A DNA stretch of 64,000 nt, taken from contig NZ_CP054916.1 of assembly GCF_013364155.1 (NCBI RefSeq), positions 5,143,001-5,207,000 on the forward strand, in the 5' to 3' direction. This stretch comes from Streptomyces sp. NA02950. GTDB lineage: Bacteria; Actinomycetota; Actinomycetes; Streptomycetales; Streptomycetaceae. Below are positions 25,934 to 33,546 of this stretch, piece after piece. Numbering within the stretch: the first letter of the stretch is position 1; the number at the start of each line of letters is the position of its first letter. The notes under the pieces were generated by a model. That model worked only from the letters and a program-made list of their open reading frames with translations. It searched no databases and was not told the origin of the DNA. Made by a program: the position numbers and the translations under genes.

Positions 25934-26137
25934 GTGAACGACGCCCGGAACGCCCGGCTTTACGAACGTCCCCTCGCCCGGGCTCACGCCCTTGCCGAGC
26001 AGTGGGCCGACGACCTTACGCCCATCACCCGCTCCGAAGCCGCCCGGTTGCTCTCCACCGCCATCAGCACGACCGGATGGCGGCAGAGCACGCCGCTCCC
26101 CCTCTGCCCGGCTCCCGACCCCGAGGAGACACCGTGA
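25934..26137 (+). CDS. small hypothetical protein
   Basis: 67 residues from GTG 25934 with GAGGAG just upstream (MNDARNARLYERPLARAHALAEQWADDLTPITRSEAARLLSTAI). Helical, no recognised family. Starts 11 bp after the helicase stop and overlaps the next start (GTGA), so it belongs to the replication operon. Confidence 0.72.
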   Translation: MNDARNARLYERPLARAHALAEQWADDLTPITRSEAARLLSTAISTTGWRQSTPLPLCPAPDPEETP

Positions 26138-26739
26138 ACGACACTTCCACCCCGGTCGGCTGGCGATGGTGGCAGCTCACCGACGACGGCCGCCTCAGCG
26201 GGTTCCACACCCCGTACGCCCGCCAGCCCTGGCCCCGTCAGTCCTACGTCACCGCCGTCTGCAACCACGGCCGTACCGACCACGGACCCCACGACGCCCC
26301 ATGGCCCGACTGTGAGTGCGGCATCCGCGTCATGCCCAACCTGTCGCACCTCCTGGACGGCATCCGAAAGCATCCTGCTCGAACTGGCATCACACCTCAG
26401 GCATGGCGCGTCATCGGAGGCACCGCGTACCACGCCGACCGTGCCCACCACGGTGTCCTGTACGTCCCCGACGTCATCGGCCAGGTCGTCACCGCCGGCC
26501 GTATCGAAGACGCCTGCCCCTGGGACGACCCGCCCGGAACCTTCCGGGCCCAACGCGCGAGCGTCGGCGCGGTGCTGCACCTCAGCGCCCACCTGGCCCG
26601 CCTCGCGCCCACCGTCGCCCGCTGGTACCCGCACGCTGCTGTCTGCGTCGGCCAGACCACGGGCCTTGCCTGGCTTGACGAAATCAGCTCCGACCACAGC
26701 GACCACCAGGGGGGAGAGGTGTCGGCATCACCACCCTGA
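26134..26739 (+). CDS. hypothetical protein of the replication operon
   Basis: 201 residues from GTG 26134, overlapping the previous stop. Trp-rich start MNDTSTPVGWRWWQLTDDGRLSGFHTPYARQPW, then CNHGRTDHGPHDAPWPDCECGIRV and YHADRAHHGVLYVPDVIGQVVTAGRIEDACPWDDPPGTFRAQRA. The spacing of Cys and His could bind metal. Similar proteins occur in actinobacterial integrative elements as I recall, with no known function. Confidence 0.72.
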   Translation: MNDTSTPVGWRWWQLTDDGRLSGFHTPYARQPWPRQSYVTAVCNHGRTDHGPHDAPWPDCECGIRVMPNLSHLLDGIRKHPARTGITPQAWRVIGGTAYHADRAHHGVLYVPDVIGQVVTAGRIEDACPWDDPPGTFRAQRASVGAVLHLSAHLARLAPTVARWYPHAAVCVGQTTGLAWLDEISSDHSDHQGGEVSASPP

Positions 26740-26813
26740 TCGCCCGGGGGCCCGCCGCGGTCAACTCGGCACACGCCAACGGCGTTCAGAACCGCTTTTG
26801 GAGAGGAAGGCTC

Positions 26814-27290
26814 ATGCCCGCACGACGAACGGACCCCCCGAAGGGGTTGAAGCTCATCGAGCGTAAGCCTGCGCTGCGCGTCGCGAAGGAAGCCGAGATC
26901 GGTGGCTTGGGGTTGGACTGGTCGAACCGCCCTGGAGTGCTGGACGAGGCCGGGCTGACGGAGTGGGACCGGTTGGCCGAGGTGTACGCCATGGACGCCA
27001 CCCGGTTCCGCGAGGGCGAGCGGGCCGCGTTGGTGGCCTACTGCTCGTGGTGGTCGGCGTTCGCTTCGGCCGCGGCGGACGTACGGGATCGGGGGCCGGT
27101 GGTTGAGGGCCGGTCTGACATGGACCGCGGGCGGATGGTGAAGAACCCGGCCACGGTGGCGATGCGGGAGGCGTCGCAGCAGCTCCGGTACTGGGCGCGC
27201 GAACTGGGTCTGACGACGGACGCCCGGGTCCGGATCGGCCTGGCGGATACCGACGACCAGGGCCAGGACGACGACAACCCGTTTGCGTGA
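26814..27290 (+). CDS. terS: phage terminase small subunit (P27 family)
   Basis: 158 residues from ATG 26814 with GAGAGGAAGG upstream. The order PPKGLKLIERKP...IGGLGLDWSNRPGVLDEAGLTEWDRLAEVY, then FREGERAALVAYCSWWSAFASAA, and the end ...ATVAMREASQQLRYWARELGLTTDARVRI is the P27 pattern found in actinophage small terminases. TerS selects the DNA to be packaged. No large subunit follows, so packaging would need a helper phage's motor, as satellites do. Confidence 0.85.
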   Translation: MPARRTDPPKGLKLIERKPALRVAKEAEIGGLGLDWSNRPGVLDEAGLTEWDRLAEVYAMDATRFREGERAALVAYCSWWSAFASAAADVRDRGPVVEGRSDMDRGRMVKNPATVAMREASQQLRYWARELGLTTDARVRIGLADTDDQGQDDDNPFA

Positions 27291-27300
27291 GGAGAGAGGC

Positions 27301-27465
27301 ATGGACGAGGACGACCAGGCGCCCGCCGCCGAGCAGGACTGGCACCGGCCGCGAGCGGCGCGGGTGCCGATGGGGCCGGCGCGTGTGGACGGGCAGCAGG
27401 AGTTCGCCGAGGGCGACCCGATCGACGTGCAGGACTGGGACTACAGGCTGTGGAGGCGGACATGA
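27301..27465 (+). CDS. small hypothetical protein
   Basis: 54 residues from ATG 27301, with GAGGAGAGAGG directly upstream. Acidic and Trp-rich (MDEDDQAPAAEQDWHRPRAARVPMGPARVDGQQEFAEGDPIDVQDWDYRLWRRT). Its stop overlaps the next start (ATGA). Lies between terS and the capsid gene; function unknown. Confidence 0.7.
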   Translation: MDEDDQAPAAEQDWHRPRAARVPMGPARVDGQQEFAEGDPIDVQDWDYRLWRRT

Positions 27466-27740
27466 GGGTGAAACCGGTGGACGGACGGCGCGCCGCCGGG
27501 GCGCGGCTGCTCGCGGTCGTCGTGCAGCATGCGGAGCTGGCCGCGTTGCCGCCGGGGGCGTGGACGTCGGAGGCGTCCCAGGGACGGCTGATGGACGCCG
27601 AGGGCGACGTCTGGTTCATCGAGGACGGCGGCCGCGCGGTGCAGCGGCTCCGGTTCCTGCCGTGCCGGTGTGGCTGCGCGGAGTTGACGACCTACAGGGA
27701 CGGCCGCGAGATCTCCCGCGAAGTCGGCCCGGCTCGGTAG
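27462..27740 (+). CDS. hypothetical protein upstream of the capsid gene
   Basis: 92 residues from ATG 27462 with GGAGG upstream. Ends FLPCRCGCAELTTYRDGREISREVGPAR; the CRCGC motif suggests a metal site. No family known. Followed by 273 bp without a clear gene before the capsid start; that interval may hold the capsid promoter. Confidence 0.7.
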   Translation: MRVKPVDGRRAAGARLLAVVVQHAELAALPPGAWTSEASQGRLMDAEGDVWFIEDGGRAVQRLRFLPCRCGCAELTTYRDGREISREVGPAR

Positions 27741-28013
27741 AATCAACGCAGGTTGATCGACGGCCAGCAGTAGGGACCGCGAGCGACCATTCCGTGAGCG
27801 CGGATGCGAGGGGCGCGGCGGCGGCCACCGGTAGCCAGTCCGGCCGCCAAGTCGCCCGTCCCGAGCAGACCCCCGCGGAATGGCGCCGCCAGCTCTCCGG
27901 CCCGCTCAGTTCGGCGCCGCCCGGGACCCACCGTTGCAGGCCCGCCTACCGCGTCAGCGGGGCCGTGCCTCCGGCCGTGCCGGGAAGACACCACGACTTC
28001 CCGAAGGACTGAG

Positions 28014-29216
28014 ATGGATCTCGAAACGATGCGTGCCCGCCTCAAGCTGCTCGCCGCGAAGGCCACGGGCATCAAGGCCAAGGCGGACGCGGAGAAGCGC
28101 GACTTCACCGCGGAGGAGGCAACGGAGCTGCGGGCGATCCTGGACGAGGCACAGCCGCTCACCACACAGATCAAGACCGCGCAGGAAGGGGAAAGCCTCC
28201 GCAAGACGCTCGCTGAACTCGGCGACTCGATCGCGGCCCCGACGTCGCGGAAGGCGGACGTGCACCCGCGCGTGAAGGCGTCCGGCGGCACCGACTGGGC
28301 CGACACCATGCTGAAGACGCTGGGCGGCCCGCAGGGCTACAAGGGCATCCTCGCGGGCGGGACCATCGCGGTGAGCGTGCCTCTCGACCCGGAGCCGGTC
28401 CGCATGGACGTGCCGGTGCTGTCGCTGCGGCAGCTCATGCCGAACGTCGCCAACACGACGGGCCGCTTTGCGTACCTGCGTCAGACGACCCGTACGAACA
28501 ACGCGGCCGCGGTCGCTCCGGGCGCGAAGAAGCCGACTTCCGTCTACACCCTGTCGCGCGTCGATGACCGGGTGCGGACGATCGCGCACCTGTCGGAGCC
28601 GATCGCGAAGCAGGATCTGGACGACGTGGCGATGCTGCGGCAGTTCATCGACCAGGAGATGCGTCTCGGTCTGGATCTGGCTTTGGAGGCACAGATCCTG
28701 AACGGGGACGGCACCGGCGAGAACATGACCGGCATCGGGAACGTGTCCGGGTCGCAGGCGCAGGCGTTCACCACGGACCTGCTGGTCACGACCCGTAAGG
28801 CCGTGACCAAGCTGGAGCGGTACGGCTACATGACGAACGCCGCGTTCGTGATGACCCCGGACGACTGGGAGGCCATCGAACTCCTGGCGGACAACGAGGC
28901 CCGGTTCTACTACGGCGGCCCGCAGGCCAGCGTGAACCCCGCGGCCCGCCGACTGTGGGGCGCCCCGGTGGTCGTCTCCGAGTCCGCGACAACCGGCACC
29001 GCGTACCTGGCCGACTTCTCACAGATGCAACTCCAGGTGCGCCAGGAGGGCATGCTCGACTGGTCGGAGAACGTCTACGACCCGAACGCCCTGGGCGCCG
29101 GCAGCGGCGCCTCGGACTTCGAACGGAACATGCTGCGCTTCCGGTTCGAGGGCCGGTTCGGTCTCGAGATCCTGCGCCCCTCGGCGATCGTGGAGGTGGA
29201 TCTGACCGCGTCGTAG
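28014..29216 (+). CDS. HK97-fold phage major capsid protein
   Basis: 400 residues from ATG 28014 (AAGGA upstream). Residues 1-70 are a helical delta/scaffold-like region (MDLETMRARLKLLAAKATGIKAKADAEKRDFT). The HK97 core follows: VPVLSLRQLMPNVANTTGRFAYLRQTTRTNNAAAVAPGAKKPTSVYTLSRVDDRV, then LRQFIDQEMRLGLDLALEAQILNGDGTGENMTGI and LWGAPVVVSESATTGTAYLADFSQMQLQVRQEGM. The whole chain is present. No capsid protease or portal gene is nearby, so a helper would be needed to build particles. Confidence 0.92.
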   Translation: MDLETMRARLKLLAAKATGIKAKADAEKRDFTAEEATELRAILDEAQPLTTQIKTAQEGESLRKTLAELGDSIAAPTSRKADVHPRVKASGGTDWADTMLKTLGGPQGYKGILAGGTIAVSVPLDPEPVRMDVPVLSLRQLMPNVANTTGRFAYLRQTTRTNNAAAVAPGAKKPTSVYTLSRVDDRVRTIAHLSEPIAKQDLDDVAMLRQFIDQEMRLGLDLALEAQILNGDGTGENMTGIGNVSGSQAQAFTTDLLVTTRKAVTKLERYGYMTNAAFVMTPDDWEAIELLADNEARFYYGGPQASVNPAARRLWGAPVVVSESATTGTAYLADFSQMQLQVRQEGMLDWSENVYDPNALGAGSGASDFERNMLRFRFEGRFGLEILRPSAIVEVDLTAS

Positions 29217-29246
29217 CGGTCTCTCGACTGCGCCTGAACAGCACGA

Positions 29247-29269
29247 CGGCCCCCACTGAGTGGGGGCCG
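29247..29269. terminator. hairpin after the capsid gene
   Basis: CGGCCCCCACT (29247-29257) pairs with AGTGGGGGCCG (29259-29269), 31 bp after the stop. Confidence 0.78.
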
Positions 29270-29329
29270 ATCGACGTACCCCGGAGCCGACCGGGGGTAC
29301 CGTTCTGGTGTCGAAGCAGAACGGAGCCC

Positions 29330-30532
29330 ATGATGGCACAAGCCACTGACGGGCGACCCGAGGGAGTTGGCGCGCGCATCCACGAACTGCGCGCCCTGCG
29401 CAACTACTCCCTGCGGGAACTCGCCCAACGAGCCCACGTCTCCAAGAGCATGCTGTCCGACGTCGAACGCGGGGAACGCCATCCGAGCGAGCAGGTCATC
29501 GCCGCGGTCGCCAAGGCGTTAAACGTATCGGTACCCGTCATCCACGGGCAGCCCTTCATCGAGCAGCTGCGCAAGGATCAGCTCGACCAGCTCATTGCCC
29601 CGCTGTCGAACGCCCTTGACGACTGGGACATCCCGCCCGCCGGTGACGTGCCGCCGCCACGGCCGCTGACGGAGATCGAGGCGACGATCAAACGTGTCTA
29701 CAAACTCCGCTCCAAGGGGCGGTTCGGCGACCTGGCGCGGATGCTGCCCGGCACGCTGGCCGAGCTGTCATACGCGGTCCTCGACGCGCGCCCCGGGGAT
29801 CGTGAGCGGTTCTGTTGGCTGCAATCTGAGGCGGCCCTCGGCGGGTTCAGCGTCGCCTACAAGCTCGGCTATCTGGATCTCGCACGCTTGGCGCTGGCTC
29901 GGATGGCGGCCGCGGCTGCACATTCGGGGGACCCGCGGCAAGTGGCTGTTGAGCGGCTGAAGCGCGCTCAGTTGTCCGCCAACGGACCGGCCATAGAGAT
30001 GGGTCTGCGGCTGGTCAACCGCGCCCTTGAGGATCTGGACGACGACCACACAGCGGAGACCCGCGCGGTCCGCGGTGGCCTCATGCTGAAGGGCGTCCAG
30101 CTGCACGCCCTGGTAGGCCGCGGCGACGAGTCCGACACTTGGCTGACGGAGGCGCACGGGCTCGCGCGCGACCTCGGCGAGACCGATCACTACGGCATGG
30201 TGTTCGGCCCGACCAACGTCGGCCAGCACGGCGTGGCAGCGGCGGGCGACAGGGACGAACACGGGCTCGCGCTGGAGCGGGCCTCGGCAGTCCGCATCCC
30301 CGAGGGCTATTCGCCGTTGCGGGCGGGGCAGTTCTTGGTGGACCGTGCACGATCGCAGGCGCTGACGGCTCGGCCTGATGATGCGCTCACCTCCCTCCAG
30401 GAGGCGCGGAAGGTGACGCCGCAGCAGACGCGCTATCACCCGACGACGCGGGAGACAGTCGGCACGCTGCTGCGGGCTCGGCCGCGGCCGTCGCGAGAAC
30501 TGCGCGAGTACGCCTTGTGGAGCGGCGTGTAG
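29330..30532 (+). CDS. XRE-family regulator with C-terminal TPR-like region
   Basis: 400 residues from ATG 29330 (a second ATG follows immediately). The HTH is IHELRALRNYSLRELAQRAHVSKSMLSDVERGERHPSEQVIAAVAKALNV, residues ~15-65. The rest is alpha-helical repeat sequence (ARLALARMAAAAAHSGDPRQ, GLMLKGVQLHALVGRGDESDTWLTEA, ALTSLQEARKVTPQQTRYH), as in quorum-type or sporulation-linked XRE-TPR regulators of Streptomyces. It may pair with the DUF397 gene downstream, an association seen widely in this genus. Confidence 0.88.
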   Translation: MMAQATDGRPEGVGARIHELRALRNYSLRELAQRAHVSKSMLSDVERGERHPSEQVIAAVAKALNVSVPVIHGQPFIEQLRKDQLDQLIAPLSNALDDWDIPPAGDVPPPRPLTEIEATIKRVYKLRSKGRFGDLARMLPGTLAELSYAVLDARPGDRERFCWLQSEAALGGFSVAYKLGYLDLARLALARMAAAAAHSGDPRQVAVERLKRAQLSANGPAIEMGLRLVNRALEDLDDDHTAETRAVRGGLMLKGVQLHALVGRGDESDTWLTEAHGLARDLGETDHYGMVFGPTNVGQHGVAAAGDRDEHGLALERASAVRIPEGYSPLRAGQFLVDRARSQALTARPDDALTSLQEARKVTPQQTRYHPTTRETVGTLLRARPRPSRELREYALWSGV

Positions 30533-30551
30533 CTTCTCGCTCACCCAGAGT

Positions 30552-30592
30552 CAAGCCCCTGATGTCCGCAACGAGCGGACATCAGGGGCTTG
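30552..30592. terminator. perfect 18-bp hairpin after the XRE-TPR gene
   Basis: Arms 30552-30569 and 30575-30592 (CAAGCCCCTGATGTCCGC and its complement), 5-nt loop AACGA, 19 bp past the stop. Confidence 0.87.
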
Positions 30593-30641
30593 TCCGGTCG
30601 ACAAGATGTGACGGTCAACACGCCGCTACATGGAGCCGACC

Positions 30642-31058
30642 ATGACGACCAGAGCCGAGCAGTGGACACCACCGACCGGGGAGTGCCCCGAGGCGTTACC
30701 GGCGGGCAAGTGGTGGGACGCCGTCCGTGTGGAGGAGCCCATCGGCGAGCGAGCCCTCGCGTTCCTCGGCAGCCACTCCGGCGCCGTCATCCAGGACCGT
30801 TGCAACACCCTCTACTGGCTCATCACCCCCGGTGCCGCGGTGTCATGGAATCTTCGGAACGTCCATGTCCTCTCCCATGCCGAGGGCGTGGCCACCTACC
30901 TCGGCGTGCCCCCCGTTCGTCGACTGGCCCGGCCCGGGACGTTCTGGCGGGTGCCGTTCACGCAGGACTGGTACCTCACCGACGCGTGGCGGCTGTACAA
31001 GGCCCTGGCTCACGCCGTGCTCACCGAGCCGGACACCGGTGAGGGGGAGGCTCGGTGA
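30642..31058 (+). CDS. hypothetical protein
   Basis: 138 residues from ATG 30642, preceded by GGAG; the ATG at 30630 lacks a site. Contains GERALAFLGSHSGAVIQDRCNTLYWLITPGAAVSW and WRVPFTQDWYLTDAWRLYKALAHAVL. Similar to uncharacterised cargo proteins often found near XRE/DUF397 genes in Streptomyces, but I cannot name a domain. Overlaps the next start (GTGA). Confidence 0.72.
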   Translation: MTTRAEQWTPPTGECPEALPAGKWWDAVRVEEPIGERALAFLGSHSGAVIQDRCNTLYWLITPGAAVSWNLRNVHVLSHAEGVATYLGVPPVRRLARPGTFWRVPFTQDWYLTDAWRLYKALAHAVLTEPDTGEGEAR

Positions 31059-31222
31059 CCGCCGGCCAGGAGTCGGCCGTCCACCCCGACCAGCCGACCG
31101 CGTGGGCGCGGTTCCTCGGCCACGCCGAGGGCTGCGCTGACTGCCGCGACAGTCAACGGTGCATGGCTGGGAACGAGCTGCACGACGCCGTCCGGCGCGA
31201 AGCGCGCGCCGCGGCCCCATGA
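31055..31222 (+). CDS. small hypothetical protein with CxxC motif
   Basis: 55 residues, GTG 31055 overlapping the previous stop, with GAGGGGGAGG upstream. Reads TAGQESAVHPDQPTAWARFL, then GHAEGCADCRDSQRCMAGNELHDAVRREARAAAP. C-x2-C-x5-C may bind zinc. Coupled to the preceding gene, so probably its partner. Confidence 0.66.
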   Translation: MTAGQESAVHPDQPTAWARFLGHAEGCADCRDSQRCMAGNELHDAVRREARAAAP

Positions 31223-31384
31223 CCGGGCGGGCCGCTGCCGATCCGGGCCCCCGTACCGGACGCACCTGCGGCGGCCCGCCCTCCCCGACCCCCATCCGGC
31301 CGTTTACGTGACGGTCGACGGCCGGATGGGTTGCAAGGCGGCACGGGGACCGACTCCCCGTAGCACTGTGAAGGGATATGCATC

Positions 31385-31591
31385 ATGACCGGACAGTCGT
31401 TCGAGTTCGTGAGCACAGCGTTCTGCCGCGACAAGAAGGTGGGCAACTGCCCGCAGGTCGCTCTCAACGTCCCCGGCGTCGTTGCCGTCCGGGACAGCGA
31501 GCGACCCGACGCGATCGTTACCATGACGCCCGACGCCTGGCGGCTGCTCACCAACGCCGTCAAGGCGGGCGAGTACGACCTGACCGCCTGA
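31385..31591 (+). CDS. DUF397 domain protein
   Basis: 68 residues from ATG 31385 with AAGGGAT upstream. The order FVSTAFCRDKKVGNCPQVALNVPGVVAVRDSERPDAIVTMTPDAWRLLTNAVKAGEY is the DUF397 pattern. Such proteins are usually encoded beside XRE regulators in Streptomyces and are thought to modulate them. The XRE-TPR gene upstream fits, though two small genes lie between. Confidence 0.85.
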   Translation: MTGQSFEFVSTAFCRDKKVGNCPQVALNVPGVVAVRDSERPDAIVTMTPDAWRLLTNAVKAGEYDLTA

Positions 31592-31603
31592 GAGCAGGAC
31601 CCT

Positions 31604-31774
31604 GTGGAGAAGTGCCCCCGCTGTTCCGATGAGTGCCCTACGGACCCTGAGAGCGGTTTGCCGTGGTGCGCTCGCTGCGGGGAGTACTTCGGGCTCAAGC
31701 CGCCTGAGTGCAAGGGGCTGTGGTCGCGCCGCGATACGGTGACCCGTGCCCCATGGCGGCGGCGCGAGCACTGA
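31604..31774 (+). CDS. small zinc-ribbon protein
   Basis: 56 residues from GTG 31604 with AGCAGGA upstream. The order VEKCPRCSDECPTDPESGLP and then WCARCGEYFG has two C-x2-C knuckles 15 residues apart, a classic zinc ribbon, followed by a basic tail ending APWRRREH. Starts 12 bp after the DUF397 stop and ends just before a terminator. Function unknown; possibly DNA- or RNA-binding. Confidence 0.6.
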   Translation: MEKCPRCSDECPTDPESGLPWCARCGEYFGLKPPECKGLWSRRDTVTRAPWRRREH

Positions 31775-31788
31775 GCGGGAGGCTTACC

Positions 31789-31830
31789 GGCCCCGTCCGC
31801 GTGTCGCCCAGGTGGCACGCGGACGGGGCC
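31789..31830. terminator. 15-bp hairpin ending the rightward genes
   Basis: GGCCCCGTCCGCGTG (31789-31803) pairs with 31816-31830 across a 12-nt loop. A second long hairpin follows at 31889-31899/31921-31931 (AACGGCCCCGG and its complement). Beyond this lies the repeat array. Confidence 0.75.
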
Positions 31831-31950
31831 CTTGCCGTCTCTGGACTCGGCCGCCCAGCCGCCCGCCGCGCTCGGCAGCGGGCGCGCGAACGGCCCCGGG
31901 ACGCGCGCGGGAACCGCGTTCCGGGGCCGTTGTGCTGCTGGTGGTGAAGG

Positions 31951-32397
31951 GTGCCGCCCGCGCGTACAGGGTCGGTGGAACATGGCTATGGCAGACGAAG
32001 ATCCAGCCGGTGTGCCGCCCGCGCGTACAGGGTCGGTGGGGTGGGGGGAGTGCGGTGTCAACAATTGTGGACGTGCCGCCCGCGCGTACAGGGTCGGTGG
32101 AGCGTCCGCCGGTGTGCAAAATTTTTCACACGAGTGCCGCACACGTGCACGGGGTGAGTGCCAAGTCGGTCTTCCTGGGAAACCCGACTTCGCCGCCGTG
32201 GCACGTGAGAAGCGATAGGTGGTTTTCCTGGGAAAACCACCTATCGCGCTCGCACCGCCCGCGCGGGGACGAGAGCTGTCGCACGGGCTACTGAGTCATA
32301 TGACTCAGTCGCACGCCCGTGCGCGAGGATGAGAGCCGCCGAGGTCGTGTCTGGAATTCCAGACACTCGCACCGCCCGCGCGTACGAGGTCAGTGGC
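31951..32397. CRISPR. CRISPR-like direct-repeat array (three exact plus about five decayed 28-bp repeats), no cas genes
   Basis: Exact 28-bp repeats start at 31951, 32012 and 32073 (GTGCCGCCCGCGCGTACAGG followed by GTCGGTGG), with a decayed copy at 32134, all exactly 61 bp apart, giving 33-bp spacers. Weaker copies follow near 32192, at 32252, 32311 and 32369 at 57-59 bp spacing; the last matches 24 of 28. The 61-bp period is that of type I-E CRISPR, and the repeat shares GTGC and CCCGCGCG with actinobacterial I-E repeats. Most spacers contain palindromes, which is not expected of captured DNA, so a functional CRISPR is doubtful. Confidence 0.5.
32057..32366. repeat. array of six unrelated palindromes phased with the repeats
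   Basis: Palindromes at 32057-32072 (one mismatched pair), 32112-32131 (one mismatched pair), 32163-32190 (two mismatched pairs), 32214-32245 (perfect 15-bp arms, TG loop), 32290-32309 (ACTGAGTCATATGACTCAGT, perfect, inside outer arms GCACGGGC/GCCCGTGC) and 32347-32366 (GTGTCTGGAATTCCAGACAC, perfect). Sequences are unrelated, but symmetry is kept. Centres are 53-70 bp apart. AT-rich centres in GC-rich surroundings. Confidence 0.9.
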
Positions 32398-32452
32398 CGC
32401 AGTTCGGTTTGGTCCACCAGCCGCACTTGTCGCAATACTCATGGCCGTTCAT
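32390..32452 (-). CDS. possible 20-residue Cys/His mini-protein
   Basis: MNGHEYCDKCGWWTKPNCGH from ATG 32452, with GGGAG six bases upstream. C-x2-C and a C-x-H pair could bind one zinc. It overlaps the end of the preceding membrane-protein gene by 14 nt, in keeping with the overlaps in the rest of this operon. Too short for certainty. Confidence 0.42.
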   Translation of the reverse strand: MNGHEYCDKCGWWTKPNCGH

Positions 32453-32870
32453 CGCAGGCTCCCTTCCGTGCCTTCTCGACCCGCTGCACGGGTGGCTGTA
32501 TGGACCACGCGACCCCTTCTACGATCGGAGAGGGGTACCACCTCTCACCCTCTTGACCAGCCTCTTCGTGGCCGAGAGGGGTATCGGGGTCCGGTGGGGG
32601 AGTGGCGGACGAATCGGACATGCGCCACGCGGCGACCGCCCACACGACCGGCACAGCGGCGACGAAGTACGGCGCCCGGCCGAGCAGCTGGCCGTAGAAC
32701 GCCACCCCCACCAACGCCCCGCCCGAGCGGGCGACGAACCGCTTCCCGGAGTCCTCGGGGGCGAGCCAGCCGCCCGCCCCGTGGAGTAGCAGCCCGGTGC
32801 CGAGCGCGAGCCGCTGCCCGGCCGTACGGGACCACTCGACCGCGGCCGCCGCCATCTCGCGGGCGTTCAC
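32439..32870 (-). CDS. hypothetical membrane protein of the right-arm operon
   Basis: 143 residues from GTG 32870, overlapping the upstream stop. Hydrophobic stretches TGLLLHGAGGWL and GALVGVAFYGQLL...YFVAAVPVVWAVAAW suggest membrane segments; the C-terminus is acidic and hydrophilic. No family. Small coupled membrane proteins of this sort are common in Streptomyces integrative elements. Confidence 0.72.
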   Translation of the reverse strand: MNAREMAAAAVEWSRTAGQRLALGTGLLLHGAGGWLAPEDSGKRFVARSGGALVGVAFYGQLLGRAPYFVAAVPVVWAVAAWRMSDSSATPPPDPDTPLGHEEAGQEGERWYPSPIVEGVAWSIQPPVQRVEKARKGACDERP

Positions 32871-33376
32871 AGCAGCCCCACCGTCCAGTCACCGGCCGCG
32901 GAGACGACTGGCGAGAGGACGAACCCTGCGGCTCCGGCGACACCGGACGACAGGCCCAGCGAGATGCCGCAGACGAGGTTGAAGAAGATGTCCCAGCGGA
33001 AGCCGCGCTTGCGGGTCCACACGGCCACCAGCACCACCGTGGCGATGATGACCACCGCGTGCCCACCGTCGCTCAGGACGAGGTTGGAGTGCCGGGTGAC
33101 GTTCGGGGAATCGCCGCCCACACCGTGCTTAAGTGCGGCGTCGCCGATCGCGGAGGAGCCCCACAGACCGACGTCGGCCCCGCGGCCGAGGATTCCCCCG
33201 GCGGACAGGATGAGCAGCACCCCGTAGAGCGCGGTGATGAAGAACGGGACGAGGTCCTTGAGCGCGGCGAGGTTGCGCTTCTTGTGGCCGGTCCACCAGC
33301 GGGTGACGTTCCATGCGGCGATGGACAGACCGACCGTGACGCCGCCGAGGCTGACGACGTTGTGCGTGAAGTTCAT
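32867..33376 (-). CDS. hypothetical integral membrane protein
   Basis: 169 residues from ATG 33376, with GAGGAAC upstream. At least four hydrophobic segments: VVSLGGVTVGLSIAAW, LVPFFITALYGVLLILSAGG, HAVVIIATVVLVAVW, and IFFNLVCGISLGLSSGVAGAAGFVL. No known domain. Its stop overlaps the next start (GTGA). Confidence 0.75.
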   Translation of the reverse strand: MNFTHNVVSLGGVTVGLSIAAWNVTRWWTGHKKRNLAALKDLVPFFITALYGVLLILSAGGILGRGADVGLWGSSAIGDAALKHGVGGDSPNVTRHSNLVLSDGGHAVVIIATVVLVAVWTRKRGFRWDIFFNLVCGISLGLSSGVAGAAGFVLSPVVSAAGDWTVGLL

Positions 33377-33384
33377 GATGTTCC

Positions 33385-33531
33385 TCAGTGCGAGAGCGCG
33401 GCGAAGCTGGCCGCGGCGAGGGAGAGAACGAGAGCGGTGGTGCCGAGCACGGGCACCAGGGCGCGGCGGTCGACGGCGGCCAGGAGGCCGAGGGCGACCG
33501 CCGCGCCGCCCGCGAAGAGCGCGAGCAGCAC
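33385..33531 (-). CDS. small membrane protein, 48 aa
   Basis: From GTG 33531 with GGAAGG upstream: a helix LLALFAGGAAVALGLLAAV, a short basic loop DRRAL, and a second helix VLGTTALVLSLAAASFAAL. It fills the 170-bp space between two operon genes and ends 8 bp before the next start. Two-helix hairpin topology. Confidence 0.6.
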   Translation of the reverse strand: MLLALFAGGAAVALGLLAAVDRRALVPVLGTTALVLSLAAASFAALSH

Positions 33532-33546
33532 GACGGGTGCCTTCCG

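Noticed and set aside
27741-28013. An N-terminal extension of the capsid gene in the same frame
   Set aside because: Sequence is Arg/Pro-rich without a ribosome site, whereas ATG 28014 has AAGGA upstream and gives a normal-length protein.
31951-32162. A functional type I-E CRISPR-Cas locus
   Set aside because: No cas genes in the window, only three exact repeats, and most spacers contain palindromes. Kept only as CRISPR-like.
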